A DNA stretch of 36,053 bases from an uncultured Anaerolineaceae bacterium (GCA_937967805.1 CALBTC010000170.1:1-36053); one strand, 5' to 3'. Shown: positions 1-12,648, counted from the stretch's first letter. The notes: generated from the sequence alone by a model not told the origin. Numbers and translations: made by a program.

Positions 1-622
1 AGGAGTCACCCTTCATCGCCCCGCCGTTGATCAGGCTCAGGTATCCTTTGATGGAGGTCAGCGGTGTGCGTAGTTCATGGGACAGGGTGGCAATAAATTG
101 GGTACGCAGGGCCTCCTGCTCTTCCAGCTCGGCATACGTCTTACGCAGCGCGGCATTTTTCACGTTTAGCTCATTAATCACGGCCCGGTCTGTGCGGCGG
201 ATGTGGCCAATGATTTGCCGCAGCAGCGTGCGCAGCAGGCTGGGGTTGGCCTGGGCAATCGCCATAAAATCCTCTTCTTCAATGGAGAGCAAGCGGCAGG
301 GGACGCGGGTGCGAATGGTGGCCATGCGGGTTGTTTCGCCCAAAAAGGCCATCTCGCCAAAGTAAGTGCCTGGTCCAATGGTATCGACCAAAATTTCCTG
401 GTTATCGCTGGCGTGGACGATAATATCCACCTGGCCCTGATCCAGGATGAACAAGGTGGTGCCTTCTTCACCCTCCTGGCAAACATCCACACAGGCCGGA
501 TACTCTTCATAAACGCCTGCCTGGCTCAATGTTTCGATGTTGTTGCGGCTGAGATCGGGAAAAGCGGTTTGTAAAAGATTGAGGGTTGCTTCGTCAATTT
601 TTACAGGGGTCTGGGATATCAT
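1..622 (-). CDS. Cyclic-nucleotide-binding-domain histidine kinase, N-terminal part (runs off the window)
   Basis: Reading the minus strand from an ATG at 622 gives an open frame of 207 codons to the window edge. Residues about 25-140 look like a cNMP-binding (Crp-type) domain, with the cassette YFGEMAFLGETTRMAT near residues 87-102, including the arginine that normally contacts the phosphate. A short coiled-coil-like stretch (VKNAALRKTYAELEEQEAL) follows. Then comes a HisKA H-box, SHELRTPLTSIKGYL, whose histidine is the likely phospho-acceptor. The ATPase domain must lie to the left of base 1. An in-frame ATG at 631 is an alternative start; neither has a strong ribosome-binding site. No transmembrane segment is visible, so a soluble cytoplasmic sensor kinase is likely. 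Whether it binds cAMP, another ligand or none cannot be told. Confidence 0.85.
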   Translation of the reverse strand, partial: MISQTPVKIDEATLNLLQTAFPDLSRNNIETLSQAGVYEEYPACVDVCQEGEEGTTLFILDQGQVDIIVHASDNQEILVDTIGPGTYFGEMAFLGETTRMATIRTRVPCRLLSIEEEDFMAIAQANPSLLRTLLRQIIGHIRRTDRAVINELNVKNAALRKTYAELEEQEALRTQFIATLSHELRTPLTSIKGYLSLINGGAMKGDS

Positions 623-831
623 AGTCACCATCACTTGTTGAACTTCACTTACTTGCTTGCTCACGCTGGGTGCATTCTAGCATGGGTTTTAAGCGTGATG
701 ATTATTTTTTTACGGGGCGTTCACCGGAAACGGCCGTTTTTCACAGTATTTTCGTCCTATAAGGTTTTCACGCGGTCTGCATGGTTTCACCTCTGGTAGA
801 ATCTATACTACAAACAAAAAAAGTGATTAGT

Positions 832-883
832 GATTGGAGACTGGAGATTGAAAAAAATCTATAATCTCCAATCTCCAGTCTCC
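832..883. repeat. Inverted repeat in the 326-bp intergenic region 623-948
   Basis: A perfect 14-bp inverted repeat (GGAGACTGGAGATT at 836-849 and its complement at 870-883) brackets a spacer rich in A and T. A further AATCTCC copy lies next to the right arm. The same vocabulary (AGATTGG, AATCTCC) recurs at 7945-7977 and 25439-25501, so this is one member of a dispersed intergenic palindrome family. It is not a typical terminator because no T-tract follows. The rest of the gap (623-831) shows nothing I can name apart from one ACGGCCGT at 730. Confidence 0.7.
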
Positions 884-903
884 ATCAACGGGACCATCGT
901 CGA

Positions 904-932
904 TTGATTTGCATACCTTTTCAGCACATAAT
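904..932 (+). promoter_or_regulatory. Candidate sigma-70-type promoter of the first Ser/Thr kinase gene
   Basis: TTGATT (904-909), a 17-nt spacer and CATAAT (927-932) lie 16 nt before the ATG at 949. This would give a 5' leader of only about 10 nt, in keeping with the absence of a ribosome-binding site there. It is a pattern match only. Confidence 0.45.
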
Positions 933-948
933 TGCCTTGAAACAAACT

Positions 949-3900
949 ATGGACACCTACATAGGTCAACAGCTAGAACAATACAAAATCGAGGCCCGCA
1001 TTGGCAGCGGCAGCAGCGGCACCGTCTACCGCGCTACCGACATCAACCTGGAGCGTTCGGTGGCGCTCAAGCTGATCAAACCCAGCCTTATCAAACAGCC
1101 CGCCCGCCAGCAGCAAATATTGCAGGCAGCCCAGGCCGCTTCCCGCCTGTCCCACCCGGCCATTGTGCCTTTTTACAATTTTGGGCAGCAAAACGGCCAT
1201 CTTTTTTTGGTCACCGCGCACGTAGATGGCATCAGCCTGGAGCGCGTACTGGCGCTGCTGGCCCAGGGTGATCGGGTGCTGCGGCTGGATGAAACGCTGC
1301 ACATCGTCGCCCAAATTGCCGAAGGGCTGGGCTACGCGCACCAGGCCGGCGTGTTACACGGAGATTTAAAGCCGGGCAATATCTTGCTCAAGCTGTTGGA
1401 ACGGCCGTTACGCAGCGGCGATCCGGCACTCAAAGCGATGCTGGCCGACTTTGGCCTCTCCCCTATCCCCGATTCCGGGATCCCTGAGGGGCTTTCGCCA
1501 GAGATGGCCCGCCCCCTGCGACGTTACCTGCCTTATTTGTCACCAGAGCGGCAGGCGGGGCAAACGGTGGACGGCCGTTCCGATATTTACAGTTTAGGCA
1601 TCATTTTGCACCAGCTCATTGCCGGCGCGCAGTTTGCGCCGTTGCCTGATTCCCAACAGTCGCTGCGTGAGCTGCGCCCTGGCGTTCCGGCAGACATCGC
1701 CAACATCGTGGCCAAAGCCACCGCTCCCAGCCTGGCCGACCGCTACCAGATAGCTGAGCAGCTAGGCGACGATCTGCGTCAGGCCACCAGCCGCCTGACG
1801 GCCGCCGACACCACGCTGTTTGCCCCCAAAGCCACGGTGGTTGATTTGCGCACCCTGCTCGACGAGGACCAAACAGCAGCCCCCGTTCGGCCACCGTTGA
1901 CCTCTTTGGAAGAAACGGCCGTTTCCACCCCACCGCCACCACCCCAACCAGACGACCAGGAAGAAAAAGACGCCACCCCCGTGTTACCGCTCGGTGGCAA
2001 GGCTCCGCAGCCGGAAGATGAATCCAGCCGGGAGCCTCTGCCAACCATTTTGCGCGCCTCGCCGCCGCCGGCCATTGGCGACCAGATCGTTATCACCGGG
2101 CAGGGGCGGGCCCCGCGCCACTTTGGCATGAACAAAAACCAAATCACCATTGGCCGTGCGCCGGACAACGACATCGTGCTCACTTCGCCAGACGTTTCGC
2201 GCCACCACGCCCGGTTGGAGCAGGTGGGCAACGGCTGGCGCATTGTGGATGTGGACAGTCGGGGTGGGACGTTTTACGACGGCCGTAAAATCAACCCCAA
2301 CAAGCCGGAACTGTGGCAGCCCGGCGAAAAACTGCAAATTGGCCCCTACTTTTTGCAATGGCAGCTGGCCGGTGAAGTTGAAGCTAATCTCGAAGAGCAA
2401 ACGCCCGCTGAACCGGTGACGGAGCTGTTCCAGGTGGCCGCCGAGGGCAGCCAGGTGCAGGCCAGCCACAGCAACTTCAGCGTGGCGCTCAATCCCACCC
2501 AGGCAACCCTGGCCCCCGGTGAGCAAACGAATTTGCAAATCGATCTGTTCAACCAGAGCAGCAGTGTCCTGGTGGTTAAAATTAGCCTGACCGGATTACA
2601 GGAGATTGCCACGCTTGCCCAAGATACAGTTTCGATGACGCCGGGGGCTCGAGCCACCGTACCCCTCACCTTCCAGCTGCCCACAGTGGAGCAGCCGCTG
2701 CTGGCCGGGCAACATCCATTCCAATTGATGCTGCACGCTGAGGGACCGCCAGTGGAAACGGCCGTACTCCAGGGCCAGCTCACCATTTTGCCCGAAGTAC
2801 AGTTTGAGCTCAGCATCTGGCCAGCGCACGTGGAAGATGGCGGCACCTGCCGCGTGATGGTGCGCAATGATGGCAATGTGCATAGTACCGTGCAGCTCAC
2901 GGCGCAAGACCCGGCAGGTAAGCTGCAATTTTTTGGCGATGAGCAGCCGCTGCGCCTGGAACCGGGCGGCACCGGCACCACCGCTTACCGCATTACCCAC
3001 CGCAGGAAACGGCCGCTTTTCGGCCGCGTGCGGCAGATTCCGTTTGAAGTGGAAATTCGCAGCAGCAACGGCCTGCGCCAAAACAAGCTGGGCCATTTGG
3101 AAGTGCGCCCGCGCTTCCCCGCCTGGGTGCTGCCGCTCATCCAACTGCTCATGGTCTTGCTGCTGATCGCTGTCGTGCTCAATTCCGTGCTCGGCAATCG
3201 CGAAACGCCGGTGGAAATTCCACCCACCGCCTCAGTGCCAGATGTAGGTTCAGTCGAATCGCCGCCGCTCACCGCCGCCCAACTGGCCGGCGATGACGAC
3301 AACGACGGCCTCACCGGCGAGCGGGAAGTGGTCATTGGCTCTGACCCATTTAATCCGGATACTGATGGCGATGGTCTGCTGGACGGCGAGGAAATCAATG
3401 TTTACGGTACCAACCCGCTGCTGCAGGACACCGACAATGACGGCCTGCTGGATCGGGCCGAGGTGGAGCAGCACAACACGGACCCAACATTAGCGGACAC
3501 GGATCTGGATGGGGTGTCTGACGGTGAAGAAATCGCTTCGGGCAGCGACCCGCTGCAATTTCAATCGGGGAATACGGCCGTTACCCAAACCAATCCCTCC
3601 ACTGAGGACCACACTGAACACGATCCTGATGTGCCGGTGGCCACCCTCAGCCCGCCCATCACCCCAGCCGCCAGCGATGATGAAACCACCGTGGAAATTA
3701 CGCTGAATGCTGACCAATCCGGCTGGCTTACCAGCGACGGGGATGTTGAAAGCGGCCCCGGTGAATGGCCCCAGGCAGGTGATTTGGTGGATGGAACGGC
3801 CGTGCGCGGCCTGCTCACCTTTTCCCTGGCAGACATCCCCGCAAACGCCATCATTCGCACCGCCTTCCTGCACTTTGCCGATCCCACGCTTGAAGGCGAG

Positions 3901-4179
3901 CCATTCGATGCCTTGGGCTGCCTGCAAATTGACTTCGTCGAAGTCAGCCAGCCGCTGGACAACACTGCCTACGATGCCCCTGGCTTCTTCATCAGCTGCG
4001 AGGCTGCCTCACCGGACAACATTGATGTCACCTTTGACGTAGAAGACGCCCTCATCCAGGGTCAAAACTCGCTCAGCCTGCGTCTCGGTTTTGAAACAGA
4101 AAGCAATGGGGACTCCGTTGCCGATCTGTATGTCGTCCGTACAGCACCCACCCTCGAAGTCACCTACCTTTTGCCGTAA
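949..4179 (+). CDS. Membrane Ser/Thr protein kinase with FHA, Ig-like, TSP3-repeat and DNRLRE-like domains (non-RD kinase)
   Basis: A protein of 1076 residues. The PknB-type kinase domain is N-terminal (about 10-280): glycine loop GSGSSGTVYRA, VALK lysine K41, catalytic loop HGDLKPGN (D139) and DFG at 167-169. The usual HRD is HGD here, and the activation segment reads YLPYLSPER without the usual GT, so this is a non-RD kinase. An FHA domain follows (GRAPDNDIV about 402, SRHHARLE about 417). Next are two Ig-like/NEW3-like beta domains (about 509-719), one transmembrane helix (about 725-750), calcium-binding TSP3 repeats (about 781-871, D-x-D-x-DGL pattern) and a C-terminal region resembling DNRLRE domains (about 917-1076). 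The ATG at 949 is preferred over an upstream TTG at 904 because the kinase fold starts right after it and a promoter overlaps the longer version. The related kinase lies 58 bp downstream. Confidence 0.92.
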   Translation: MDTYIGQQLEQYKIEARIGSGSSGTVYRATDINLERSVALKLIKPSLIKQPARQQQILQAAQAASRLSHPAIVPFYNFGQQNGHLFLVTAHVDGISLERVLALLAQGDRVLRLDETLHIVAQIAEGLGYAHQAGVLHGDLKPGNILLKLLERPLRSGDPALKAMLADFGLSPIPDSGIPEGLSPEMARPLRRYLPYLSPERQAGQTVDGRSDIYSLGIILHQLIAGAQFAPLPDSQQSLRELRPGVPADIANIVAKATAPSLADRYQIAEQLGDDLRQATSRLTAADTTLFAPKATVVDLRTLLDEDQTAAPVRPPLTSLEETAVSTPPPPPQPDDQEEKDATPVLPLGGKAPQPEDESSREPLPTILRASPPPAIGDQIVITGQGRAPRHFGMNKNQITIGRAPDNDIVLTSPDVSRHHARLEQVGNGWRIVDVDSRGGTFYDGRKINPNKPELWQPGEKLQIGPYFLQWQLAGEVEANLEEQTPAEPVTELFQVAAEGSQVQASHSNFSVALNPTQATLAPGEQTNLQIDLFNQSSSVLVVKISLTGLQEIATLAQDTVSMTPGARATVPLTFQLPTVEQPLLAGQHPFQLMLHAEGPPVETAVLQGQLTILPEVQFELSIWPAHVEDGGTCRVMVRNDGNVHSTVQLTAQDPAGKLQFFGDEQPLRLEPGGTGTTAYRITHRRKRPLFGRVRQIPFEVEIRSSNGLRQNKLGHLEVRPRFPAWVLPLIQLLMVLLLIAVVLNSVLGNRETPVEIPPTASVPDVGSVESPPLTAAQLAGDDDNDGLTGEREVVIGSDPFNPDTDGDGLLDGEEINVYGTNPLLQDTDNDGLLDRAEVEQHNTDPTLADTDLDGVSDGEEIASGSDPLQFQSGNTAVTQTNPSTEDHTEHDPDVPVATLSPPITPAASDDETTVEITLNADQSGWLTSDGDVESGPGEWPQAGDLVDGTAVRGLLTFSLADIPANAIIRTAFLHFADPTLEGEPFDALGCLQIDFVEVSQPLDNTAYDAPGFFISCEAASPDNIDVTFDVEDALIQGQNSLSLRLGFETESNGDSVADLYVVRTAPTLEVTYLLP

Positions 4180-4200
4180 CCTTGAATGTAACTAAATTTA

Positions 4201-4230
4201 TTGACACAAACCGCCCCTGTGACGGATACT
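4201..4230 (+). promoter_or_regulatory. Candidate leaderless promoter of the second kinase gene
   Basis: TTGACA (4201-4206), an 18-nt spacer and GATACT (4225-4230) end 7 nt before the ATG at 4238. Transcription would start at or beside the start codon. This suggests the second kinase can be transcribed separately from the first and translated from a leaderless mRNA. Confidence 0.55.
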
Positions 4231-4237
4231 CACGCCT

Positions 4238-7618
<3,381 letters not shown>

Positions 7619-7672
7619 AATACAGAGGAGTGAGCATCCTCAGATGCGAACGGCGTAAAGAATTTTATTTAT

Positions 7673-7735
7673 ACGAAGGAACAAAGAAACGGAGAGACAA
7701 AGCTTTTCGTTTTCTTTGTTCCTCCCTACCTTCGT
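7673..7735. repeat. Imperfect inverted repeat in the intergenic region 7619-8011
   Basis: ACGAAGG plus AACAAAGAAACG (7673-7691) is repeated in reverse complement at 7708-7735 with one inserted base and a short interruption. A partial third copy of the inner arm (CGTTTCTTTGTG) lies near 7851. It is part of a cluster of three different palindromic elements in this 392-bp gap. No gene is visible in the gap. Confidence 0.6.
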
Positions 7736-7763
7736 ACAGCGTAACGCAAATAATTCACGCTTG

Positions 7764-7822
7764 TGTCATGCCTGCGTAGGCAGGCATCCATCTTTTGGAT
7801 TCCCGCCTTCGCGGGAATGACA
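7764..7822. repeat. REP-like palindromic element (GTCAT...ATGAC type)
   Basis: The element starts TGTCATGCC and ends GGGAATGACA. It holds two small hairpins: GCCTG/CAGGC, and CCCGC/GCGGG around a CTTC loop. Elements of this type are widespread in environmental bacterial genomes as intergenic repeats. A related but different element lies at 33488-33592. Confidence 0.7.
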
Positions 7823-7944
7823 AGTGAAGAAAACTTGTGTAACAAAGCACTTCGTTTCTTTGTGAAGATTTCTTCTAATCTTCTTGAAAAATCCCTCCTT
7901 GCGACGTATGATCGCGCCATTCTTGTTCCTCAAACTATCTTAAT

Positions 7945-7977
7945 AGATTGGTCCAATCTCAAAGATTGGACCAATCT
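7945..7977. repeat. Perfect 15-bp inverted repeat upstream of the aminotransferase gene
   Basis: AGATTGGTCCAATCT (7945-7959) and AGATTGGACCAATCT (7963-7977) are exact reverse complements separated by CAA. Each arm is itself nearly palindromic. The element ends 34 bp before the ATG at 8012, so it would form a strong hairpin in any transcript starting upstream. It has no T-tract, so it is more likely a repeat or regulatory site than a terminator. Confidence 0.75.
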
Positions 7978-8011
7978 AAACAAGTCAAAAAGCAAAATCA
8001 AAGGAAGCGCC

Positions 8012-9157
8012 ATGAAAACCTATGCCGTAAATGAAGCCCACCGACTGCAAACCGGACAGCTAGATATGCCACCGCGCCTGCTGCTGGGGCCGGGGCCGTC
8101 TAACGCCCACCCACGCGTGCTGCAAGCAATTGCCAACCAGCAGGTGGGGCACCTGGACCCCAGCTTCATCACCGTGATGAACGAGATTCAGGAGATGCTG
8201 CGCTACACCTGGCAAACCAGCAATCCGTTTACGCTGCCCGTCAGCGGCACCGGCAGCGCGGCGATGGAAGCCACCCTGGCCAACCTCGTTGAGCCGGGCG
8301 ACGTGGTGCTGGTCGGCGTGATTGGCTACTTTGGCGAGCGGTTGGTGGATATGGCCGGGCGGTATGGGGCCGATGTGCGTCTGGTGGAACGGCCGTGGGG
8401 CGAAGTGCTCAGCCCCAATGACATCAGCCAAGCAGTGGACGAACATAAACCGGCTATCCTGGCCCTGGTCCATGCCGAGACCTCTACCGGCGCACTACAA
8501 CCCATGGAGGGTATCGCCGAGCTATGCCGCGCCCACAACTGCCTGCTGCTCATCGACACCGTCACCAGCCTGGGCACCTCTCCCATCTTCCTCGACGAAT
8601 GGGGCGTGGATGCCGCCTATAGCTGCTCGCAAAAAGGGTTGAGCTGTCCGCCTGGTGCCTCACCCTTCACCCTGAGTGAGCGCGCCCTGGCCAAACTGGA
8701 CCGCCGGCAGGGCAAGGTGCCCAACTGGTATTTGGATATGACCACGCTGGCCAACTATTGGGACGGCAAAACGCGCAGCTATCACCACACCGCGCCCATT
8801 AACAGCATGTACGCTCTGCGCGAAGGGCTGCGCCTTGTTGTGGAAGAGGGGTTAAATGAGCGCTGGGCGCGGCACCAGGCCAACGCTGAACTTTTTTGGG
8901 AAGGTTTAGAGGCGATAGGCCTGGGCTGCCACGTGCAAAATCCGGCTAACCGCATCCCAGCCCTCACCACCGTGCGCGTCCCGGATGGCGTAGATGCCAA
9001 AGCGGTTGCCGGGCGGCTGTTGAATGAGTACAACATTGAGGTGGCCGGCGGCTTTGGCCAACTGGCGGGCAAAGTGTGGCGGGTTGGCCTGATGGGTTTC
9101 AACAGCCGCAAGGAAAACGTCACCATGCTCCTGGCTGCCCTCAAAGAGATTTTGTAG
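8012..9157 (+). CDS. Alanine/serine-glyoxylate aminotransferase family protein (PLP, class V fold)
   Basis: A protein of 381 residues, the usual length for the family. It should transfer an amino group from alanine or serine to glyoxylate using pyridoxal phosphate in the cytoplasm. Visible features are the N-terminal LLLGPGPSNAHPRVL, the cofactor-site region SGTGSAAMEATLANL, DTVTSLGTSPIFLDEWGVD, and the likely Schiff-base lysine K208 in SQKGLSCPPG. The last matches the family's SQK-G signature. The ATG at 8012 is chosen because AGGAAG lies 4 nt upstream; the longer open frame from 7763 runs through intergenic repeats. The gene stands alone, so the preferred amino donor cannot be decided. A role in glyoxylate or serine metabolism is likely. 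Confidence 0.9.
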   Translation: MKTYAVNEAHRLQTGQLDMPPRLLLGPGPSNAHPRVLQAIANQQVGHLDPSFITVMNEIQEMLRYTWQTSNPFTLPVSGTGSAAMEATLANLVEPGDVVLVGVIGYFGERLVDMAGRYGADVRLVERPWGEVLSPNDISQAVDEHKPAILALVHAETSTGALQPMEGIAELCRAHNCLLLIDTVTSLGTSPIFLDEWGVDAAYSCSQKGLSCPPGASPFTLSERALAKLDRRQGKVPNWYLDMTTLANYWDGKTRSYHHTAPINSMYALREGLRLVVEEGLNERWARHQANAELFWEGLEAIGLGCHVQNPANRIPALTTVRVPDGVDAKAVAGRLLNEYNIEVAGGFGQLAGKVWRVGLMGFNSRKENVTMLLAALKEIL

Positions 9158-9199
9158 CTACAGAATAATTATTCACCATTCATAATTGCCTTGCCTGGC

Positions 9200-9227
9200 T
9201 TGTCAGGCAACAACCAGTTGCTATACT
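9200..9227 (+). promoter_or_regulatory. Candidate leaderless promoter of the solute-binding lipoprotein gene
   Basis: TTGTCA (9200-9205), a 16-nt spacer and TATACT (9222-9227) are followed by the ATG at 9236 after only 8 nt, with no ribosome-binding site. The -35 box overlaps the right side of a small hairpin (TTGCCTG at 9191, CAGGCAA at 9204). Confidence 0.55.
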
Positions 9228-9235
9228 CCTCCGTT

Positions 9236-11635
9236 ATGAAACGGATTTTTGTATTGCTTGCCGCTATTTTGCTGCTGGTGGCCTGTGGTGATGGTGGGGA
9301 AGAAACGGCCGTAACACCCTCCCCGCCCACGCCCACCGCGGCCCCCACCGAAGAAGCCCTCTTCCCGCCCAGCCAGGAAGATTTCATCGTCATTGCCACC
9401 GATGCACCGCTGCCTCCCTTTACCCGGTTTGATCAGTTTGGCGACCTAGACGGCTTCGACAGCCGCCTGATGGAAAACATCGCCGCCGAAGCGGACCTGG
9501 ATTACGAGTTTGTCGTGACGCCGGCCGAGGGTGTGCTGGAAAATTTGGCGGCCAACCCGGGCCGTGACTTTGACGCCGCCATGTCTCGCCTGGTCATCCC
9601 CGAGGAGCCGATGCCCGGCATTGCCTACACCCAGCCCTACCTGGAAGTGGGCCAGGTGCTGGTGGTGCTGGCCGATGAGGACCGCTTCAGCAGCTACCAG
9701 GATTTGCAGCCGGGCCTGGCCGTCGGCGTGGTGGAAAACAGTGAGGCAGAACAGGTTGCCCGCTCTATCGTCGGCGTGAACGAAGCCGATTTGCGCAACG
9801 GTTTCAAGAACAGCGTGGAGGCGTTGCAGGCGCTGGTAGACGAATCGTTAACGGCCGTAATCACCGACAGCTACGTGGCCAACTACTTCAGCCAGACCTA
9901 CAGCGACCAGATCAAGGTTGTGGGCGGCAGCGGCCGTGAGGCCTGGATCAGCCAAAAAGCGTATGGCATCGCCGTTTCGTCATCCAATACCGAGCTGTTA
10001 GAAAAACTGAATGCGGCAATTACGGCCGTGCAAAATGCCGGCAATATCGAGCGGCTCACCGTTGCCTGGCTGCTGCCATCCGACACGCTTACCCCTGGCG
10101 AACCGCGCGTCGTCGCTTCGCCCAATGAAATGGTCATCGGCGTGGTGGGTGACCCCAGCGACCTGGACCCGGCTGCCCGTTTCTCTAACTTCACCAGTTG
10201 GGAAATCAAAATCAACACAATGAGCGGCCTGTACGCCTTCAACACAGATAATATGCTGGAACCGCTGCTGGCCAGCAGCCTGCCCACCATCTCTGAAAAC
10301 AAGCTGGAATACACTATCAGCCTGCGGCGCGGTCTTAGCTTCCCCGACGGCAGTGAATTCACCGCCGAAGATGTGAAATGGTCCATTGACCGGGCGCGCA
10401 GTTTGGGCAACTTTTTGGTCAACGGCTACCTGAAAGACAGCAACGGGGACGGTTTTGCCGATGATGATGCTGTGCAGGTAATCGATCAATTTACGGTGAA
10501 GTTTGTGCTGCAAGCGCCGGATTCCACCTTTTTTAGCCTGCTGGCCACGCCGCCTTATTTCCCGATTAGCAATGAATGCTACAGCGAAACGGCGGACAAC
10601 ATGAGCAGCTGCGGCGGGCTGGGACCTTACACCATTGTAAACTGGACGCCGGGCGAGCAGATGCGTTTGCGGGCCAACCCGGAATGGCCGGGCCGCCCCA
10701 CGCCCGCATTTGAAAACATCTTGATTCGCTTTCAGGATGATACGGCCGTGATGCGCCGCTCTCTCGAAGAGTTCCAATCCATCGACATCGCCTGGACCGG
10801 TCTTCCCTACAGTGACTTCGCCGCCTTGCAAAACAGTGACACCAACGGCGACGGCGTGCCCGATTACAAGGCGTGGACCGGACCGGCGGCCTTCAAAAGC
10901 CACGTCATCTTCAACCAGGAGCAGGAACCGTGGGACGACGTGAAGGTGCGCCAGGCGTTTGCCTTGTCAGTTGATCGCAATGTCCTGGCCGAGACCGTTT
11001 TTAACGGCAGCCGCATCCCCCTGTTCAGCCCCATCCCCGATACGGTGCCGGGGCATTTGCCCATCTTTCCCCAGCGCAACTTGCCGCTGGCCCGTTCGCT
11101 GCTGCTGGAAGTTGGCTACAGCCAGACGACACCGTTGGAAATTGAACTGTGGTATGTGGACGACGGCCGTTACAGCGATATAGAAGCTGCCTACGCCGCT
11201 GCTCTGCAAAGCCAGCTAGAAGAAACCGGCGTCTTCCAGGTAACCTTGACCGGCGCGCCGTTTGAACAATTTATTGGTCAGGTGAGCGAATGTAATTTAT
11301 CTGCTTACCTGATGGGCTGGCCCAGCCCCGGTCGCCCCGCCGATTATCTGGGACCCGGCGCCTGGACTGACGTTATTCTCACCAGCAGCACCTTCTGCCC
11401 CAACTACGACAGCCCGGCCATAGACACCTTCCTGCAAGCCGCCGACGAAGCGGAAGACCTGGCGGGGAGAACGGCCGTTTACGGTGACATTCAGCAGCTA
11501 TGGGCGCAGGATTTCCCCACGGTAGATTTACTGCAAGAGCCGCGCATTGCCATCTCGCTCAACAACGTCAACAACGTGCAAATAGATGCGATGGGGCTGT
11601 TACATTATGAATTTCTCACGAAGGGGGGAGGGTAA
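9236..11635 (+). CDS. Lipoprotein fusing an SBP_bac_3-type and an SBP_bac_5 (OppA/DppA)-type solute-binding domain
   Basis: A protein of 799 residues. A lipoprotein signal (MKRIFVLLAAILLLVAC) ends at C17, so the protein should be anchored outside the membrane. After a Pro/Thr linker, residues about 49-275 resemble amino-acid-type binding domains (FIVIATDAPLPPFTRFD, ALQALVDESLTAVITDS). Residues about 291-799 resemble oligopeptide/nickel-type domains (YTISLRRGLSFPDGSEFTAEDVKWSIDRA is split by family signatures such as FPDGSEFTAEDVKWS, and DDVKVRQAFALSVDR). Two acidic loops of EF-hand/dockerin type, DSNGDGFADDD (401) and DTNGDGVPDY (535), sit in the second half. The start at 9236 follows a promoter and a lipobox; a TTG at 9191 is rejected. 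No permease or ATPase genes are adjacent. It may feed a distant ABC transporter or act as a sensor. Confidence 0.88.
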   Translation: MKRIFVLLAAILLLVACGDGGEETAVTPSPPTPTAAPTEEALFPPSQEDFIVIATDAPLPPFTRFDQFGDLDGFDSRLMENIAAEADLDYEFVVTPAEGVLENLAANPGRDFDAAMSRLVIPEEPMPGIAYTQPYLEVGQVLVVLADEDRFSSYQDLQPGLAVGVVENSEAEQVARSIVGVNEADLRNGFKNSVEALQALVDESLTAVITDSYVANYFSQTYSDQIKVVGGSGREAWISQKAYGIAVSSSNTELLEKLNAAITAVQNAGNIERLTVAWLLPSDTLTPGEPRVVASPNEMVIGVVGDPSDLDPAARFSNFTSWEIKINTMSGLYAFNTDNMLEPLLASSLPTISENKLEYTISLRRGLSFPDGSEFTAEDVKWSIDRARSLGNFLVNGYLKDSNGDGFADDDAVQVIDQFTVKFVLQAPDSTFFSLLATPPYFPISNECYSETADNMSSCGGLGPYTIVNWTPGEQMRLRANPEWPGRPTPAFENILIRFQDDTAVMRRSLEEFQSIDIAWTGLPYSDFAALQNSDTNGDGVPDYKAWTGPAAFKSHVIFNQEQEPWDDVKVRQAFALSVDRNVLAETVFNGSRIPLFSPIPDTVPGHLPIFPQRNLPLARSLLLEVGYSQTTPLEIELWYVDDGRYSDIEAAYAAALQSQLEETGVFQVTLTGAPFEQFIGQVSECNLSAYLMGWPSPGRPADYLGPGAWTDVILTSSTFCPNYDSPAIDTFLQAADEAEDLAGRTAVYGDIQQLWAQDFPTVDLLQEPRIAISLNNVNNVQIDAMGLLHYEFLTKGGG

Positions 11636-11659
11636 AAATCGAGTAAATGAGCCAATTTC

Positions 11660-11958
<299 letters not shown>

Positions 11959-11961
11959 GAG

Positions 11962-12648
11962 TTAACTGTTTCCGTCTTTGGCTTCCTGTCTACGCTTGAG
12001 GCGGGCGCGAGGACCAACGACCCGTTCGGTTCCATCCAGCAGCCGCCGGATGTTCGGCCGTAAGGCCCAGGCAACGATAATAAAAGCGACCACGCCTCCA
12101 ACCGTGTAAGCCAATGTCGTGTCAAACGGCGATACCCCGGCGACGTACAGTACAAAAAACACAATGGCAATGAGTGCGCCCATTGTCAGGGAAGCGACCG
12201 AAGCCATGCCAATGCCCAACAACATGCCGGACATGACGACGATGGCAATGGGCAGCATAGGCCACCAAACGGCCGTGCCCCATCCCACGTTCGGTCCCGT
12301 ACCGGCGCCGCCGCGCCAGCCCATAAACACAGACCAATTGTGCCCGATCACCGACATGACGCCAGCCAAAGCCAGCGCCCAGGGCAGCAGCTCAGGGCTG
12401 AGCTGATTGACCAAAAGCCAACGGCTTAAAATAATGCCCAACGCCCCTTTACCCACGTCGCTAAAAGAAGTTGCCAGGCCAACACCCAATCCTGCCGCCC
12501 GCAAAGAATTGGTCCCTCCGGTACGGCCGCTGCCAACCGTGCGGATATCTATGCCCTTCACCAAACGAACATAGAGGTAACCAAATGGAATTGCCCCGCA
12601 AACGTAACCTATCAATGCTGCCACTAAAAAGTAAAAAGCTGAAATCAT
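11962..12648 (-). CDS. plsY: Glycerol-3-phosphate acyltransferase PlsY
   Basis: A protein of 228 residues, slightly longer than typical PlsY (about 200). PlsY transfers an acyl group from acyl phosphate to glycerol-3-phosphate at the inner face of the membrane, the first step of phospholipid synthesis. Several hydrophobic helices are visible. The family motifs are present in variant form: GSGRTGGTN at 39-47 (usually GSGNIGATN) and GHNWSVFMGWRGGAG (usually GH-FPVF-KF-GGKG). The substitutions G-R-T for G-N-I and G-A-G for G-K-G are worth noting but occur around conserved glycines. The start is the ATG at 12648; a GGAG sequence lies about 12 nt upstream, which is far. Downstream is the small BrnT-like gene on the same strand. 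Confidence 0.9.
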   Translation of the reverse strand: MISAFYFLVAALIGYVCGAIPFGYLYVRLVKGIDIRTVGSGRTGGTNSLRAAGLGVGLATSFSDVGKGALGIILSRWLLVNQLSPELLPWALALAGVMSVIGHNWSVFMGWRGGAGTGPNVGWGTAVWWPMLPIAIVVMSGMLLGIGMASVASLTMGALIAIVFFVLYVAGVSPFDTTLAYTVGGVVAFIIVAWALRPNIRRLLDGTERVVGPRARLKRRQEAKDGNS

